Shown: positions 21,257 to 30,800 of the stretch, piece by piece | Layout of the letters: each line of letters opens with the position of its first letter | Position numbering within the stretch: the stretch's first letter is position 1 | DNA from: Onishia niordana | GTDB taxonomy: Bacteria; Pseudomonadota; Gammaproteobacteria; Pseudomonadales; Halomonadaceae | DNA length: 64,000 bases | Direction: 5' to 3' | Assembly (NCBI RefSeq): GCF_004798965.1 | Contig: NZ_SDSD01000002.1 | Location: forward strand, 186,001 to 250,000 | Program-made: the position numbers and the translations under genes | Notes under the pieces: model-generated | Database searches by the model: none | Seen by the model: only the letters and a program-made list of their open reading frames with translations | Told to the model about the DNA's origin: nothing

Positions 21257-22153
21257 CTACAAGTCCAGGTGCTCACGGAACCAGTCGGTGATGAAATCCA
21301 GGTAAGTGCGGGTCTTGTCCGGCAGGTACTTTCGCGAGCGAAACAGTACCAGCATGCTGCCATGCTCGTTCCAGTAAGGCTGCAGAAGTGGCACCAGCTG
21401 GCCTTCGGCGACGGCCGAGCGGGCAGCGAAGGTCGGCAGATAAGCTAGACCAAAGCCGGCCTTGGCCGCTTCTACCACGCCCAGCAGGTTATTGATCACC
21501 AGACGCGATTGAGGCTCGATATCCAGGGGCTGACCGTTGAGCGAGAAGCGCCAATGAGCGCCCAGGTCGTAATTGCCATAGAAGATGGTGTCGTGATCGC
21601 GGATATCCCGGGGATGCATGGGGTCGGCGACTCTCGCCAGGTACTCAGGCGCTGCATAGAGACCATAGACCACCTTGCACAGCGGCCGCGAGACAAGACT
21701 CGACGGTGGCAGAGGGCCCATGCGGATCGCCAGATCGACGGCATCGTCAATGGGCTCGAAGCGCTGGTCCTCGAGCAGAATCTCGACCGCCACATCGGGA
21801 TAGCGGCGCATGAAGGCAGTGGTGGGCGCTGCCAGGTACATGAAACCGAAACTGACCTGAGCACTGATCTTGAGCTGCCCTCTCGGCCGCGCCGTGACCG
21901 ATTGCACCTGGGCTTCGGCGGCATCCAGCTCCTCACGTATCCGCAGACCATGCTCGTAATAGATCTGGCCCGCCTCGGTGAGGTGCAACGAACGGGTCGA
22001 GCGATGCAGGAGGTTGACCCCCAGTTCATCTTCCAGCGCCGCGACTCGCTTGGACGCCATGGACTTGGAAATCCCCAGCCGGCGTGAGGCCGCGGTAAAA
22101 CTGCCGGCTCTTACGACCTCAACGAAGACCCTAAGCGCATCGAGTACCGCCAT
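21257..22153 (-). CDS. LysR-family transcriptional regulator
   Basis: DNA-binding regulator of 298 residues. I set the start at 22153 (MAVLDALRVFVEVVRAGSFT), which has a GAGG site and matches the family N-terminus. The winged helix-turn-helix covers residues about 3-60 (AASRRLGISKSMASKRVAALE), followed by an effector-binding domain with the two-lobed periplasmic-binding fold. The gene is convergent with the SDR at 20410 and its target is not obvious. A 17-bp inverted repeat at 22186-22202, 33 bp upstream of its start, is a likely autoregulatory site. Confidence 0.92.
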   Translation of the reverse strand: MAVLDALRVFVEVVRAGSFTAASRRLGISKSMASKRVAALEDELGVNLLHRSTRSLHLTEAGQIYYEHGLRIREELDAAEAQVQSVTARPRGQLKISAQVSFGFMYLAAPTTAFMRRYPDVAVEILLEDQRFEPIDDAVDLAIRMGPLPPSSLVSRPLCKVVYGLYAAPEYLARVADPMHPRDIRDHDTIFYGNYDLGAHWRFSLNGQPLDIEPQSRLVINNLLGVVEAAKAGFGLAYLPTFAARSAVAEGQLVPLLQPYWNEHGSMLVLFRSRKYLPDKTRTYLDFITDWFREHLDL

Positions 22154-22500
22154 CCTCGGCTCCTCACAGAATGTCACAGGCATTCGTTTCCAAAATGGAA
22201 ACACTGGTTTTCGATTGTACCCACTTATTCCGCAAAGGCCGAATCCCTATACTGCACGAGCGTCTCCAGGGCAGTGTTCGAATCGCCACCTTGGAGACGA
22301 CAACGTCATCAGGCAAAGGCAATCCCGCCATCGCCTGGATGTCGCCTTCAGTGCATTTCTTTTTTTGCGTGACCGGCTAAACCGGCGCGCATTTCTTTTA
22401 TGTGCCTATCCCGTGTAAGTGCCTAACCCACTTATGTGCCTATCGCATGGCTATTGCACCAGGCTCAACCCCCCTCTATTCGCCCCACCCAACAAGGCTG
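22154..22500. other. Gene-free stretch between LysR gene and lipoprotein gene
   Basis: No coding region is supported. Besides the operator-like palindrome, a 13-bp direct repeat TTATGTGCCTATC occurs at 22398-22410 and 22432-22444, with a related GTAAGTGCCTAAC between them. No promoter or terminator is clear. Confidence 0.5.
22186..22202. promoter_or_regulatory. Inverted repeat, candidate operator of the LysR gene
   Basis: GTTTCCA-AAA-TGGAAAC is a perfect 7-bp inverted repeat with a 3-base centre, 33 bp upstream of the LysR start. Its position fits self-regulation, but its architecture is more compact than the usual LysR T-N11-A box, so the binding protein is not certain. Confidence 0.5.
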
Positions 22501-23094
22501 CTAGCCGTCGAACAGGTAGTCGCTGCTAAATTCGACGATATTACCCAGCCCATGAGGTGAGCGAGCGACCAGCGGCCCCTTCAAGTGTTCTCCGCGCTCA
22601 CCAATACGCGCCTTGACCGCATTCGGCTGGACATCAGCCACCGGCATCCTGACACGAATCACGTAGCGCCCGCCCACCAGGCCACTCCCAGGGCCTAACG
22701 GCCCCACCACGAATCCTCCGTCGCGTACCTGGGTCCGAATTTGCCAATTGACGCCACTGGCATGACGCTCTAGTAGCACCTCTAAGCGGGCCTCTTCGGG
22801 CAGGTTGGTACGTCCCGTGACTTCAAGACGCCGAGACTCCGTCAATTCCGTCGTCACCGTCATGCTGACGGGCTCGGAGAGCGGTTCGGGCGTCTCTTGA
22901 GTCTCAGTGGTGACATTCCCCTGCACCGATGATGCTGTCTCATTCTGCATGGGGGCTGTCTCTTCTCGCTGCTCGCCGGTCGACGGCGCCGAGCTCTGAT
23001 CGCAACCAGCCATCCCCCACATTAATACGAGACTAAGGGCGCCAGCCTTCCAATGCGGCGGCCGCCTTAGCATCTTTCTGGCATCATCATGCAT
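22501..23094 (-). CDS. Predicted lipoprotein of unknown function
   Basis: A 197-residue protein with a basic N-terminus, a hydrophobic stretch (residues 16-29) and the lipobox-like GMAGC with the acceptor cysteine at residue 31, so it is probably lipid-anchored. Residues about 32-75 are a Ser/Thr/Glu/Gln-rich low-complexity linker. The rest (about 75-180) looks like a small beta-rich domain, with alternating strands such as RRLEVTGRTNLPEEARLEVLLE. I do not recognise a family. The start at 23094 has an AGAGGCAG site; the ATG at codon 8 is a possible alternative. It is transcribed alone, away from the AT-rich gap at 23095-23728. Confidence 0.7.
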   Translation of the reverse strand: MHDDARKMLRRPPHWKAGALSLVLMWGMAGCDQSSAPSTGEQREETAPMQNETASSVQGNVTTETQETPEPLSEPVSMTVTTELTESRRLEVTGRTNLPEEARLEVLLERHASGVNWQIRTQVRDGGFVVGPLGPGSGLVGGRYVIRVRMPVADVQPNAVKARIGERGEHLKGPLVARSPHGLGNIVEFSSDYLFDG

Positions 23095-23728
23095 ATCTGC
23101 CTCTATCCGACCGTTTCCTTACAGACATTCTGACGCCTAGTATCCATCATCGCGAATGCCTGAATTCACATGGCAGCAAAATATGCGTGGCAAATACCCG
23201 CATACAACACCTAAGCCAAGATTCATTCATCGCGCTTCGGCAGGGAGTAGCCAAAGAGTCAAGGGTCATGTATCGTCAGAGGATCATCATACCATCTCGG
23301 CCCAATGGCTCTAGATAAGCAGCGCTTGCCTCGCGCTAGCGCCAATGCTGCATGGCATTCCCATCTAGTTAACGATACTCATGGTGTGATACACATACGG
23401 CATGTACCTACTGACACCTGAACGCCATATCGTCGGCCCATGACCTTGGAAGATGCCCCCTTAGGTTGCAAGTGTTGGTTGGCAACATTATCCATCATCT
23501 AGAGTCTAGAGAAAGACCAAATATTATTATGAACGTCGATTAATCACCAAGCTGGAATATAAACAAGCACTACCAAGAAACATATTGACCGTGTTCATCA
23601 AGCCATCTCCAAGCCCACTAAGACTTGGCCACCGATAATGTAGAGTCTTGATAAATACAGATCATGAACAAGACACCACTAACCCATATAGTGGTAAATG
23701 ACATGTCACTAGGAAACGTGCACACATT
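23095..23728. other. AT-rich gene-free stretch of 634 bp
   Basis: Visibly more AT-rich than the surroundings, particularly 23480-23720. No frame with a ribosome site or family character is seen on either strand. It holds the divergent promoters of the lipoprotein gene and the small protein at 23729. I cannot identify specific sites; a regulatory RNA cannot be excluded. Confidence 0.5.
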
Positions 23729-24079
23729 ATGAGTAGTTTAAGCGATTTTGAAGAAAGCATGCGTCGTGAAATCGATGCATTCCAAGATAACAGCGAAAAA
23801 GAAAGAGCCAAACGCCTGGCTCAGGCCGCTAATCAAGCCACCGCCCCTGCAAAGCAACCCAGTAAGCCTCAGCGCCCCACCAAGCAGCAGGTTGAATCCT
23901 ACAAGACAGGCCACCTGGTGAAGCTTGCCGTGCGCACCAAACGCCTGGAACTCGATACCATCTTCGAGCACCGCTCCAGCAGCATTTCTCGTCTGGAAGC
24001 CCAGATGGAAGCAGAAGAGGCAGCCAAAAAGGCGGGGTTCCCCATCATCGGTCACCTGGTAAACATCGAGCGCCTTTAA
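23729..24079 (+). CDS. Small charged helical protein, function unknown
   Basis: A 116-residue soluble protein. It is almost entirely charged and helix-prone: residues 1-40 (SLSDFEESMRREIDAFQDNS) and 85-105 (SRLEAQMEAEEAAKKAG) suggest coiled-coil segments, separated by a Pro/Lys/Gln-rich linker at about 40-55 (APAKQPSKPQRPTKQQ). No cysteine-based sites, signal peptide or membrane segment. The codon use resembles the neighbours at third positions, which argues for a real gene. A weak AGGAAA element lies about 12 bases before the ATG. I do not recognise the family. It sits alone between an AT-rich gap and dusA. Confidence 0.65.
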   Translation: MSSLSDFEESMRREIDAFQDNSEKERAKRLAQAANQATAPAKQPSKPQRPTKQQVESYKTGHLVKLAVRTKRLELDTIFEHRSSSISRLEAQMEAEEAAKKAGFPIIGHLVNIERL

Positions 24080-24561
24080 TACGTTTCGCACTAAAAAGTC
24101 AGGCGACCACTGCCTGCAGGCAATCCGGTAGGTTATCGACAATAGCGCGCATCAGGATTTGCTTGGCATTAAACCTACATCAATCCAAGAGCCGAGTACG
24201 CGATATCACCGCTAAGGCCGCTTGGGTGCTGGCAAGCGTTCCGCGTTATAGACGCCATCATCGTGAAATGACCGACGCTTGGTAGTCCGCGCTATAAAGG
24301 TGCACTCGATGCCCCCTGCCATGCCAGGGCAACGATCAGAATATGTCCCGCCATTAGCCGTAGCCATCAGCCATCAGCCATCAGCCATCAGCCATCAGCC
24401 AGCCAAGCATGCACCTGACAAGCAGGTATGGGAGAATACGCCCTCTTTCACGACGTGCTCGCCGCATCGCCCCGAAACGCCCGATCCTTCAGCAAAGGCG
24501 AGCCCTCGCGATCATGCTGCGTGGCATCGATAGCAGAAGACCGCCACAACACCGCAACGTG
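24080..24561. other. Gene-free stretch upstream of dusA
   Basis: No supported gene in about 480 bp. It contains the 7-bp tandem repeat at 24362-24400. No terminator is seen after the small protein at 23729. The promoter of dusA should lie in the last 200 bases but I cannot point to it. Confidence 0.5.
24362..24400. repeat. 7-bp tandem repeat (AGCCATC), five copies plus a partial
   Basis: AGCCATC repeats exactly five times at 24362-24396 followed by AGCC. The unit length is not a multiple of three and it lies about 180 bp upstream of dusA, so copy-number change could only affect regulation, not a reading frame. Confidence 0.9.
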
Positions 24562-24588
24562 ATGACTGACCTGGACCGTTATGACTGA
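24562..24588 (+). other. Eight-codon upstream frame overlapping the dusA start
   Basis: ATG at 24562 opens an 8-codon frame (MTDLDRYD) stopping with TGA at 24586-24588, overlapping the dusA start at 24581 in another frame. Its first 15 bases repeat the first 15 bases of dusA with one difference (ATGACTGACCTGGAC against ATGACTGATCTGGAC), indicating a local duplication of the start region. Whether it is translated is unknown. Confidence 0.4.
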
Positions 24589-25603
24589 TCTGGACAACGC
24601 GACGAACTCTACACCTCTGGATCGCACCTTCTCCGTCGCGCCGATGATGGATTGGACGACCCGCGATTATCGGGCGTTCGCGCGAACGCTTAGCCATCAC
24701 ACCCTGCTGTATACCGAGATGGTGACGACCGGGGCGATACTGCATGGCAGCCCCCGTGAGCGCTTTCTAGGCTATGACGACGTGGAGCACCCCTTGGCGC
24801 TACAGCTTGGTGGCAGCGATTCGGGCGAGCTCGCCGAATGCGCGGCCATCGCCGAGGCCTGGGGCTACGACGAGGTCAACCTGAACGTCGGCTGCCCAAG
24901 CGACAGGGTGCAGAATAACCTGATCGGGGCCTGCCTCATGGCGCATCCGGACAAGGTCGCCGCGGCGGTCAAGGCGATGCAGGCGGCGGTGTCAATCCCG
25001 GTGACGGTGAAGTGCCGCATCGGCATCGACGATCAGGACGAGGACGCGGATCTCGAGCGCTTCATCGACGACGTCGCCGCCGCCGGCTGTGAGGTATTCA
25101 CCCTGCATGCTCGCAAGGCCTGGCTCGAAGGCCTGTCGCCCAAGCAGAACCGCGACGTGCCGCCGCTCAACTACGGCCGCGTGCATCGTTTGAAGCAGCA
25201 GCGTCCCGAGCTGCATATCGGCATCAATGGCGGTATCAAGACACTGGACGAATGCCGTGCCCATCTCGGTCATGTCGACAGCGTGATGATCGGACGCGAG
25301 GCCTACCAGAACCCGTGGCTGCTGGCAGGCGTCGACGAGGCGCTTTATGGCCAACAGGGACCCGCCGCCAGCCGCCATGACGCGGCCCGCGCGTTTCGGC
25401 CCTACATCGCCGCACGGCTGGCTGAGGGTGCCAAGCTCAACCATATTACCCGCCACCTGCTGGGACTGTTCCAGGGGTGTGCCGGGGGTCGTCGCTTCCG
25501 CCGTCACCTCTCGGAAAACGCCCATCGCGACGGCGCCGGCCTTGAGGTCTTCGACGAAGCGCTCTCGCTTGTCTCTGAAGAACGCTTGGCCCAGCCAGCC
25601 TGA
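24581..25603 (+). CDS. dusA: tRNA-dihydrouridine synthase A
   Basis: Flavin enzyme that reduces uridine to dihydrouridine in the D loop of tRNAs (positions 20/20a for DusA). The 340 residues begin with FSVAPMMDWTTRDYRAF near residue 18, the DusA hallmark. The catalytic cysteine lies in NVGCPSDRVQ near residue 109, followed by VKCRIGIDDQD near residue 146, and the flavin-phosphate motif NGGIKTLDEC near residue 210 and MIGREAYQNPW near residue 236. The start is ambiguous because the start region is duplicated; I keep 24581, which is in frame. Confidence 0.96.
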   Translation: MTDLDNATNSTPLDRTFSVAPMMDWTTRDYRAFARTLSHHTLLYTEMVTTGAILHGSPRERFLGYDDVEHPLALQLGGSDSGELAECAAIAEAWGYDEVNLNVGCPSDRVQNNLIGACLMAHPDKVAAAVKAMQAAVSIPVTVKCRIGIDDQDEDADLERFIDDVAAAGCEVFTLHARKAWLEGLSPKQNRDVPPLNYGRVHRLKQQRPELHIGINGGIKTLDECRAHLGHVDSVMIGREAYQNPWLLAGVDEALYGQQGPAASRHDAARAFRPYIAARLAEGAKLNHITRHLLGLFQGCAGGRRFRRHLSENAHRDGAGLEVFDEALSLVSEERLAQPA

Positions 25604-25699
25604 CACCAGCACTGAGCCGCCAGCCGGCAAAGGCCATGGACGGCTGGCGTTGAGCGACATAGCGTCTGGCCTGGCCAGGGGCATGACACCTGGCTGATG

Positions 25700-25845
25700 C
25701 TAGGCTTTGTCTGAAAAGTCGACGAGCGAAGGCCAGACAAGGCAAAAATTGGCGAAAGAGCGGAGTTTACGGGGTGTAAATGAGCATCTTGAGCCGATTT
25801 TTAACGCCGTATGGGCGAGCGCAGTACTTTTCAGACATTGCCTAG
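25700..25845. mobile_element. MITE-like element with 20-bp imperfect terminal inverted repeats
   Basis: A 146-bp non-coding element. Its ends, 25700-25719 and the complement of 25826-25845, match at 18 of 20 positions (CTAGGCTTTGTCTGAAAAGT against CTAGGCAATGTCTGAAAAGT). Both ends carry CTAG, which could be a 4-bp target duplication. Internal segments (GGCAAAAATTGGC and GCCGATTTTTAACGCC) are also near-complementary, so the whole element can fold. No transposase frame is present. The right end overlaps the stop codon of the zinc hydrolase at 25842. Confidence 0.75.
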
Positions 25846-26879
25846 GACATGCCGTCGGGAGAGGGATCGTAGTCAGACTGAAAGGTCTCGACGGCGCTTT
25901 CGGCTTCCTCAATCGCATCGAAGCGTGCCACGTGAAAAAGCGCCTCCCCTTCATTGGCAAGCGGTAGATTCCCCATGCCGATGACAATGCCATCGGCCGG
26001 TGCCCGAACCTCTTCTTCCGAATTGCCGAACGGGTCGGCCACCTTGCCGAGCACTTCGCCCTTGGCAACGCGGGTCCCCAGGTGCACTTTGGGCCGCAAG
26101 ATGCCATCGATCGGCGCTCGCGCCCAACTCGAACCATTGGCGACTTCAGCGGGACGCGGCGTCGCACGACGACGATCGCTTGCCAGCATGCCGATGGCCC
26201 GCATCACGCGACGCACGCCACGCACGCCGGGCGCAATCGCCCACTCATCGAAGCGCAACGCCTCGCCGGCCTCGTAGGTCAGCACCGGCACACCGCGATT
26301 CTGGGCATAGTGACGCAGGCTTCCCTCGCGCAGCTCGGCATTGAGGATGACCGGCACACCAAACGCCATGGCAATGGCCTCGGTTTCGCTACCCGGCGTC
26401 AGCTGAGCGCGTATCTGCGGCAGGTTCGTGCGATGGATAGCGCCTGTGTGCAGGTCGATAATATGGGTGGCCTGATCGACGATCTGCTCGCGGAACAAGG
26501 CCGCCACTCGCGAACCCAGCGAACCAGATTCGCTGCCCGGGAAACAGCGATTGAGATCACGCCGGTCCGGCAGGTAGCGGGTGTGCTGAACGAAACCGAA
26601 GACGTTGACGATAGGCACCGCGATCAGCGTGCCACGCAGGCCCTGCAACCCCTTGGAACGCAGCAGTCGGCGCACGATCTCGACGCCGTTGATCTCGTCG
26701 CCATGGATAGCACCGCAGACCAGCAGCGTGGGACCGGGCTGGCGACCATGCACCACCTCGACAGGAATATGCAGCGGTGCATGGGTGTACAGCTTGGCGA
26801 CCGGCACATCGATCTGTGCACGGGAACCGGGCGCCACTCTGACACCGGCGAGTTCGAAGGGGGCACGAGCCATGGGCAT
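25842..26879 (-). CDS. Succinylglutamate desuccinylase/aspartoacylase-family zinc hydrolase
   Basis: Predicted metal-dependent amidohydrolase of the M14-related AstE/ASPA family, 345 residues. Zinc-site motifs are CGAIHGDEINGVEIV near residue 55, with a second ligand in DLHTGAIHRTNLP near residue 142, and the arginine-binding segment RDLNRCFPGS near residue 107. A C-terminal biotinyl/lipoyl-like beta domain (APIDGILRPKVHLGTRVAKG) begins near residue 252. This layout is shared with proteins annotated as N-acyl amino-acid deacylases; the substrate is open. The start is 26879 or 26873, both close to the AAGGA site. The C-terminal codons end at a TAG supplied by the MITE-like element, so the original 3' end may have been altered. 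Confidence 0.85.
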   Translation of the reverse strand: MPMARAPFELAGVRVAPGSRAQIDVPVAKLYTHAPLHIPVEVVHGRQPGPTLLVCGAIHGDEINGVEIVRRLLRSKGLQGLRGTLIAVPIVNVFGFVQHTRYLPDRRDLNRCFPGSESGSLGSRVAALFREQIVDQATHIIDLHTGAIHRTNLPQIRAQLTPGSETEAIAMAFGVPVILNAELREGSLRHYAQNRGVPVLTYEAGEALRFDEWAIAPGVRGVRRVMRAIGMLASDRRRATPRPAEVANGSSWARAPIDGILRPKVHLGTRVAKGEVLGKVADPFGNSEEEVRAPADGIVIGMGNLPLANEGEALFHVARFDAIEEAESAVETFQSDYDPSPDGMS

Positions 26880-27070
26880 ATCTTCCTTTGGATAATCGAG
26901 GCAAACGAGGGTGGCCCAAGGCAAATGTGGGCCGCCTGCATCCAGCGCATCATGCACGCGCTATCCGGGTCGAGTGCATCTTTGAAAACAGTGTTTCCTG
27001 ATGCAGGACGTTATACGCCTTCAGGGCGGCTATGACGAGCCTGACGCGCTCTGCATGCGACCATAATTTA

Positions 27071-27086
27071 TACATACATGCATGTA
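27071..27086. promoter_or_regulatory. AcrR-type operator in front of the TetR gene
   Basis: TACATACATGCATGTA contains a perfect 12-bp palindrome TACATGCATGTA (27075-27086) 63 bp upstream of the TetR start. It matches the inverted copy in front of the TolC-type gene (34094-34109) at 15 of 16 positions and shares CATACATG with the palindrome in front of the RND operon. The half-site TACATACAT is that of the E. coli AcrR operator. Confidence 0.72.
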
Positions 27087-27149
27087 AGCAGGTGCTCATT
27101 GCGCTAGAATAGCGCTACCTTTCCTGTGATCAAGAATCCTGCCTTCCTT

Positions 27150-27803
27150 ATGGCCCGAAAGACCAAAGCCGACGCCGAAGCGACACGCGAGGCACTGTTG
27201 AGCGCCGCCGAAGATATCTTCTTCGAGAAAGGCGTTGCCCGCACCACTCTCGAGCAGATCGCCCGTCATGCTGGCATGACCCGAGGCGCCGTCTATTGGC
27301 ACTTCAAGAACAAGGCGGATCTTTTTCATGCCATGATCGACCGGGTACACCTGCCCTTCGAGGAGCTGACACTCGAACTCGAGGCGCCTCAACAAGGCCG
27401 CACTCCCCTCGAAACCATTCGCCTGACGCTCCGACACGCCTTGCTGCGTATCGAGCAGCCACGTCATCGTCGCGTCCTCTCGATCATCCTGCACCGCTGC
27501 GAGTTTTTCAGTGATATCGACCCGCTCGAGATGCAGCACAAGATGGCCCAGGATTGCTACGCCTCGATGCTGCGCCACTTCCAGATGGCCGAGCAATCCG
27601 GACAGCTCGCACCCAACATCGATGCCATTCGGGCCGCACAGATGATGGAATACACCATCGGCGGCATGCTGCATGACTGGCTGCGCACGCCAGAGGAATA
27701 CTCCCTCACCGAACGTGGCCGAGTGATCATCGACAATCTGCTCGACCTGCTGTCACGTGATGCGCCCCTCCCCCCAACAGATCCGGCCGCCAGCCACGCC
27801 TGA
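27150..27803 (+). CDS. AcrR/TtgR-like TetR-family repressor of the RND efflux system
   Basis: Transcription factor of 217 residues. The start ATG 27150 gives MARKTKADAEATREALLSAA, closely like AcrR/TtgR; a GTG at 27126 is an alternative. The helix-turn-helix is at residues 33-52 (TLEQIARHAGMTRGAVYWHF), and the C-terminal ligand domain follows. Members of this group repress multidrug RND pumps and release DNA when drugs bind. The gene is convergent with the AcrB-type gene across a bidirectional terminator. Shared operators at 27071, 32303 and 34094 tie it to the pump operon and the TolC-type gene. Confidence 0.93.
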   Translation: MARKTKADAEATREALLSAAEDIFFEKGVARTTLEQIARHAGMTRGAVYWHFKNKADLFHAMIDRVHLPFEELTLELEAPQQGRTPLETIRLTLRHALLRIEQPRHRRVLSIILHRCEFFSDIDPLEMQHKMAQDCYASMLRHFQMAEQSGQLAPNIDAIRAAQMMEYTIGGMLHDWLRTPEEYSLTERGRVIIDNLLDLLSRDAPLPPTDPAASHA

Positions 27804-27834
27804 GCCCCTCACGACCGTGTTCTACTAAAGAAAA

Positions 27835-27862
27835 AGGCCGCTTCCCGAAGGAAGCGGCCTTG
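27835..27862. terminator. Bidirectional terminator between regulator and pump genes
   Basis: Perfect 12-bp stem AAGGCCGCTTCC/GGAAGCGGCCTT around the tetraloop CGAA, with a GAAAA tract on the left and TTGT on the right. It serves the convergent TetR (plus) and AcrB-type (minus) genes. Confidence 0.88.
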
Positions 27863-27884
27863 TCCTGTCATCACGTGAACGCGA

Positions 27885-30800
27885 TCAGTCGTGCTGCTGT
27901 TCCAGCGACCGCTCGTCATGATGTTTACCACGCTTCTCGGCCAGCCACTGCTGCACATGGGCGATCATCGCGTAGTAGGTCGGCACGAACAGGCTTGCCA
28001 GCACGGCCACCGAGGCCATGCCCACCGCAACGGTGGTCCCGATGTGCTGACTGCTGGTGTCGCTGGCCCCGGTAGCGGTGGCAAGCGGCAGGGTACCGAA
28101 GATGAACGCCAGCGAGGTCATCACGATCGGACGGAAACGCAGCTCGGAGGCAATCATGGCCGCCTCGCGGATCGACTTGCCATGCTCCTTGCGCTGCAGC
28201 TCGGCAAACTCGACGATCATGATGGCATTCTTGGCCGCAAGACCTACGACCACCAGCATACCGATCTCGACATAGACGCTGATATCCAGCCCACGCAACA
28301 CGATGCCGCCGATGGCCCCCAGGAAGGCAAAGGGCACGGCGGTGATCACGGCAAGCGGCAGCGACCAGCTCTCGTACTGAGCCGCCAGGATCAGCATGAT
28401 CATGACGATACCGAACACCACCGCCAGCGTGGCCGCATTGCCGGCACTGGTTTCCTGATAGGCGGTACCGGTCCAGCCCATGCCCCAGCCATCGCCAAGC
28501 GTATCCTTAACCACGTCCTGCATGGCCGCGACCGCCTGGCCTGAACTGTAGCCCTCGGCCGGCCCCCCCTGGAACTGCGCCGCCGGGTAGACGTTGAAGC
28601 GCGTCATCACCGAGGCCGTGGACTCGCGCTCGAGGGTCACGAACTCGGACAGCGGGATGCGGTTGCCATCGCCGCCACGCACGAAGATCTGATCCAGGGC
28701 GTCCGGGGTCTGGCGGAACTCCGCCTCATTCTGCATGTAGACCTGGAAGTTACGGCTACGATACGAGAAGTAGTTAACGAAGCCACTGCCCAACGTATTC
28801 GACAGCGTCGTGTACAGATCGTCCAGTGATACGCCATAGCTCAGCGCTTTCTCGCGATCGATATCGGCACGATAGGACGGCACATTGGCGTTGTAGGTGG
28901 TGAACACTCGGTTAAGCTCAGGACGCTGATTCGCCGCCTGCATCACCTTCATCGAGGCCTGATAGAGTTCCTGCGCATTGGCCCCTTCGTAAGACTGCAG
29001 GTAGCCGGTGAACCCCCCGGTGGTCGACAGGCCGATGATCGGCGGCAGGTTAAAGGCCATCGTCTTGCCGCCATCGATGCCGGCACCGAACTGCATGATC
29101 TGGCCGATCAGCTGGGTGGCGCTCATGTCACGCTCGGCCCAGGGTTCCATGGCGATGAACATGATGCCACGGGCGCTATTGACCGCACTGGAGAGCATGT
29201 CATATCCCGCCACGGCGGCCACGTAGCGTACCGCGGGCACCTGCTCGATCTTGTCGCTGAGCGTTGCCATGTAATCCTGGGTGCGCTCGAGTGACGCCGC
29301 TTCGGGAAGCGTGACGCTGGCCAGTACCATGCCCTGGTCGGTCTCCGGCACCAGCGAGGTCGGGGTACGCTCGTAAAGCGCATAGGAGCCCACGCAGGTC
29401 GCGACCCCTAACGCCAGCGCCAGCACCCAGCGTTTGACCAGCAGATCCACCAGCCATAGATAGCCACGGGTGATGGCGGCAAAGCCGCGATCGAAGCCGC
29501 GCAACGGCGCGGTCAGGCCCCTGACCAGCCGGGACTGCGGATGACGCGATTTGTGGCGCACAAAGATCGCGCACATCGCTGGCGTGAACGTCAGCGCCAC
29601 CACCGCCGAGATCGCCACCGACACCGCGATGGTCAAGGCGAACTGCTGATAGATCTGCCCGGTGAAGCCGCCAAGGAAGGCCACCGGCACGAAGACCGCC
29701 GACATGATCAGCGAGGTCGCGATGACCGGGCCGCCCACCTCCTTCATGGCCCGGCTCGTGGCCGCCAGAATCGTGATATTGGGGTCTTCCTCGAGGATCC
29801 GCTCGACGTTTTCCACTACCAGAATGGCGTCATCGACCACGATGCCGATGGCCAGCACCAGCGCAAACAGCGACAACAGGTTGATCGAGAAACCAAACAG
29901 ATAGAGTCCGGCGAAGGTGCCCACCACCGAGACCGGTACCACCGACATGGCGATCACCGTGGTCCGCCAGTTCTGCAGGAAGATCAGCACTATCGCGGCA
30001 ACGATCAGGAAGGCCTCGATGAAGGTATGCTCCACGGTTTTCACCGACGCATCGATGAACAGCGTGGTGTCATAGGGCACCTCGTACTCGAGTCCCGGCG
30101 GGAAGCGCTCCTTGAGGCGGTCCATGGTGGCGACCACCTGCTTGGCCGTTTCCAGCGCATTGGCACCCGGCTGCTGATTGATCATGATCGGCGTCATGGT
30201 GCCGCCGTTCAGTCGCGCATCGATATTGTAGGAAGAGGCTCCCAGTTCGATACGCGCCACGTCATCCAGTCGCAGCGCCGAGCCGTCCGGGTTGGTGCGC
30301 AGGATGATGTCACGGAATTGATCGGCATTCTGCATGCGCCCGGGCGCGGTAATGGTGTAGCTATAGGCTCGCGACTCGCCCTGCGGCGTCTTCGAAAGCC
30401 CCCCGGCCGCCACCTCGGTATTCTGGGAGCTGACCGCATCGGCCACCTCGGCCGGTGTCATGTCGTACTCGGCCAGTTTGTCCGGGTTGAGCCAGATACG
30501 CATGGCGAACTCGCCGCCCCCCAGTACCTCGGCACTGCCCACGCCAGGCACCTGGCGCAGCTCGTCGAGGATATTGAGGGTCGCGTAGTTCTGCATGAAG
30601 ATATTGCTGTAGTCATTCTGCGGCGAGGTCAGACCCAGCACCATCAGGATGCTGCTGGAACTCAGCTCGACCGTCACCCCTTGCGCCTGCACCGATTCAG
30701 GAAGCTGCGACAACGTCTGCTGAACGCGATTGTTGACGTTGATGGTGTTGGTATCGCCGTCCGAACCGATCGCAAAGGCGATGCTCATCGACAACGAGCC

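Noticed and set aside
24362..24400. AGCCATC run considered as a CRISPR array
   Set aside because: Units are contiguous 7-mers without spacers; no cas genes in the window.
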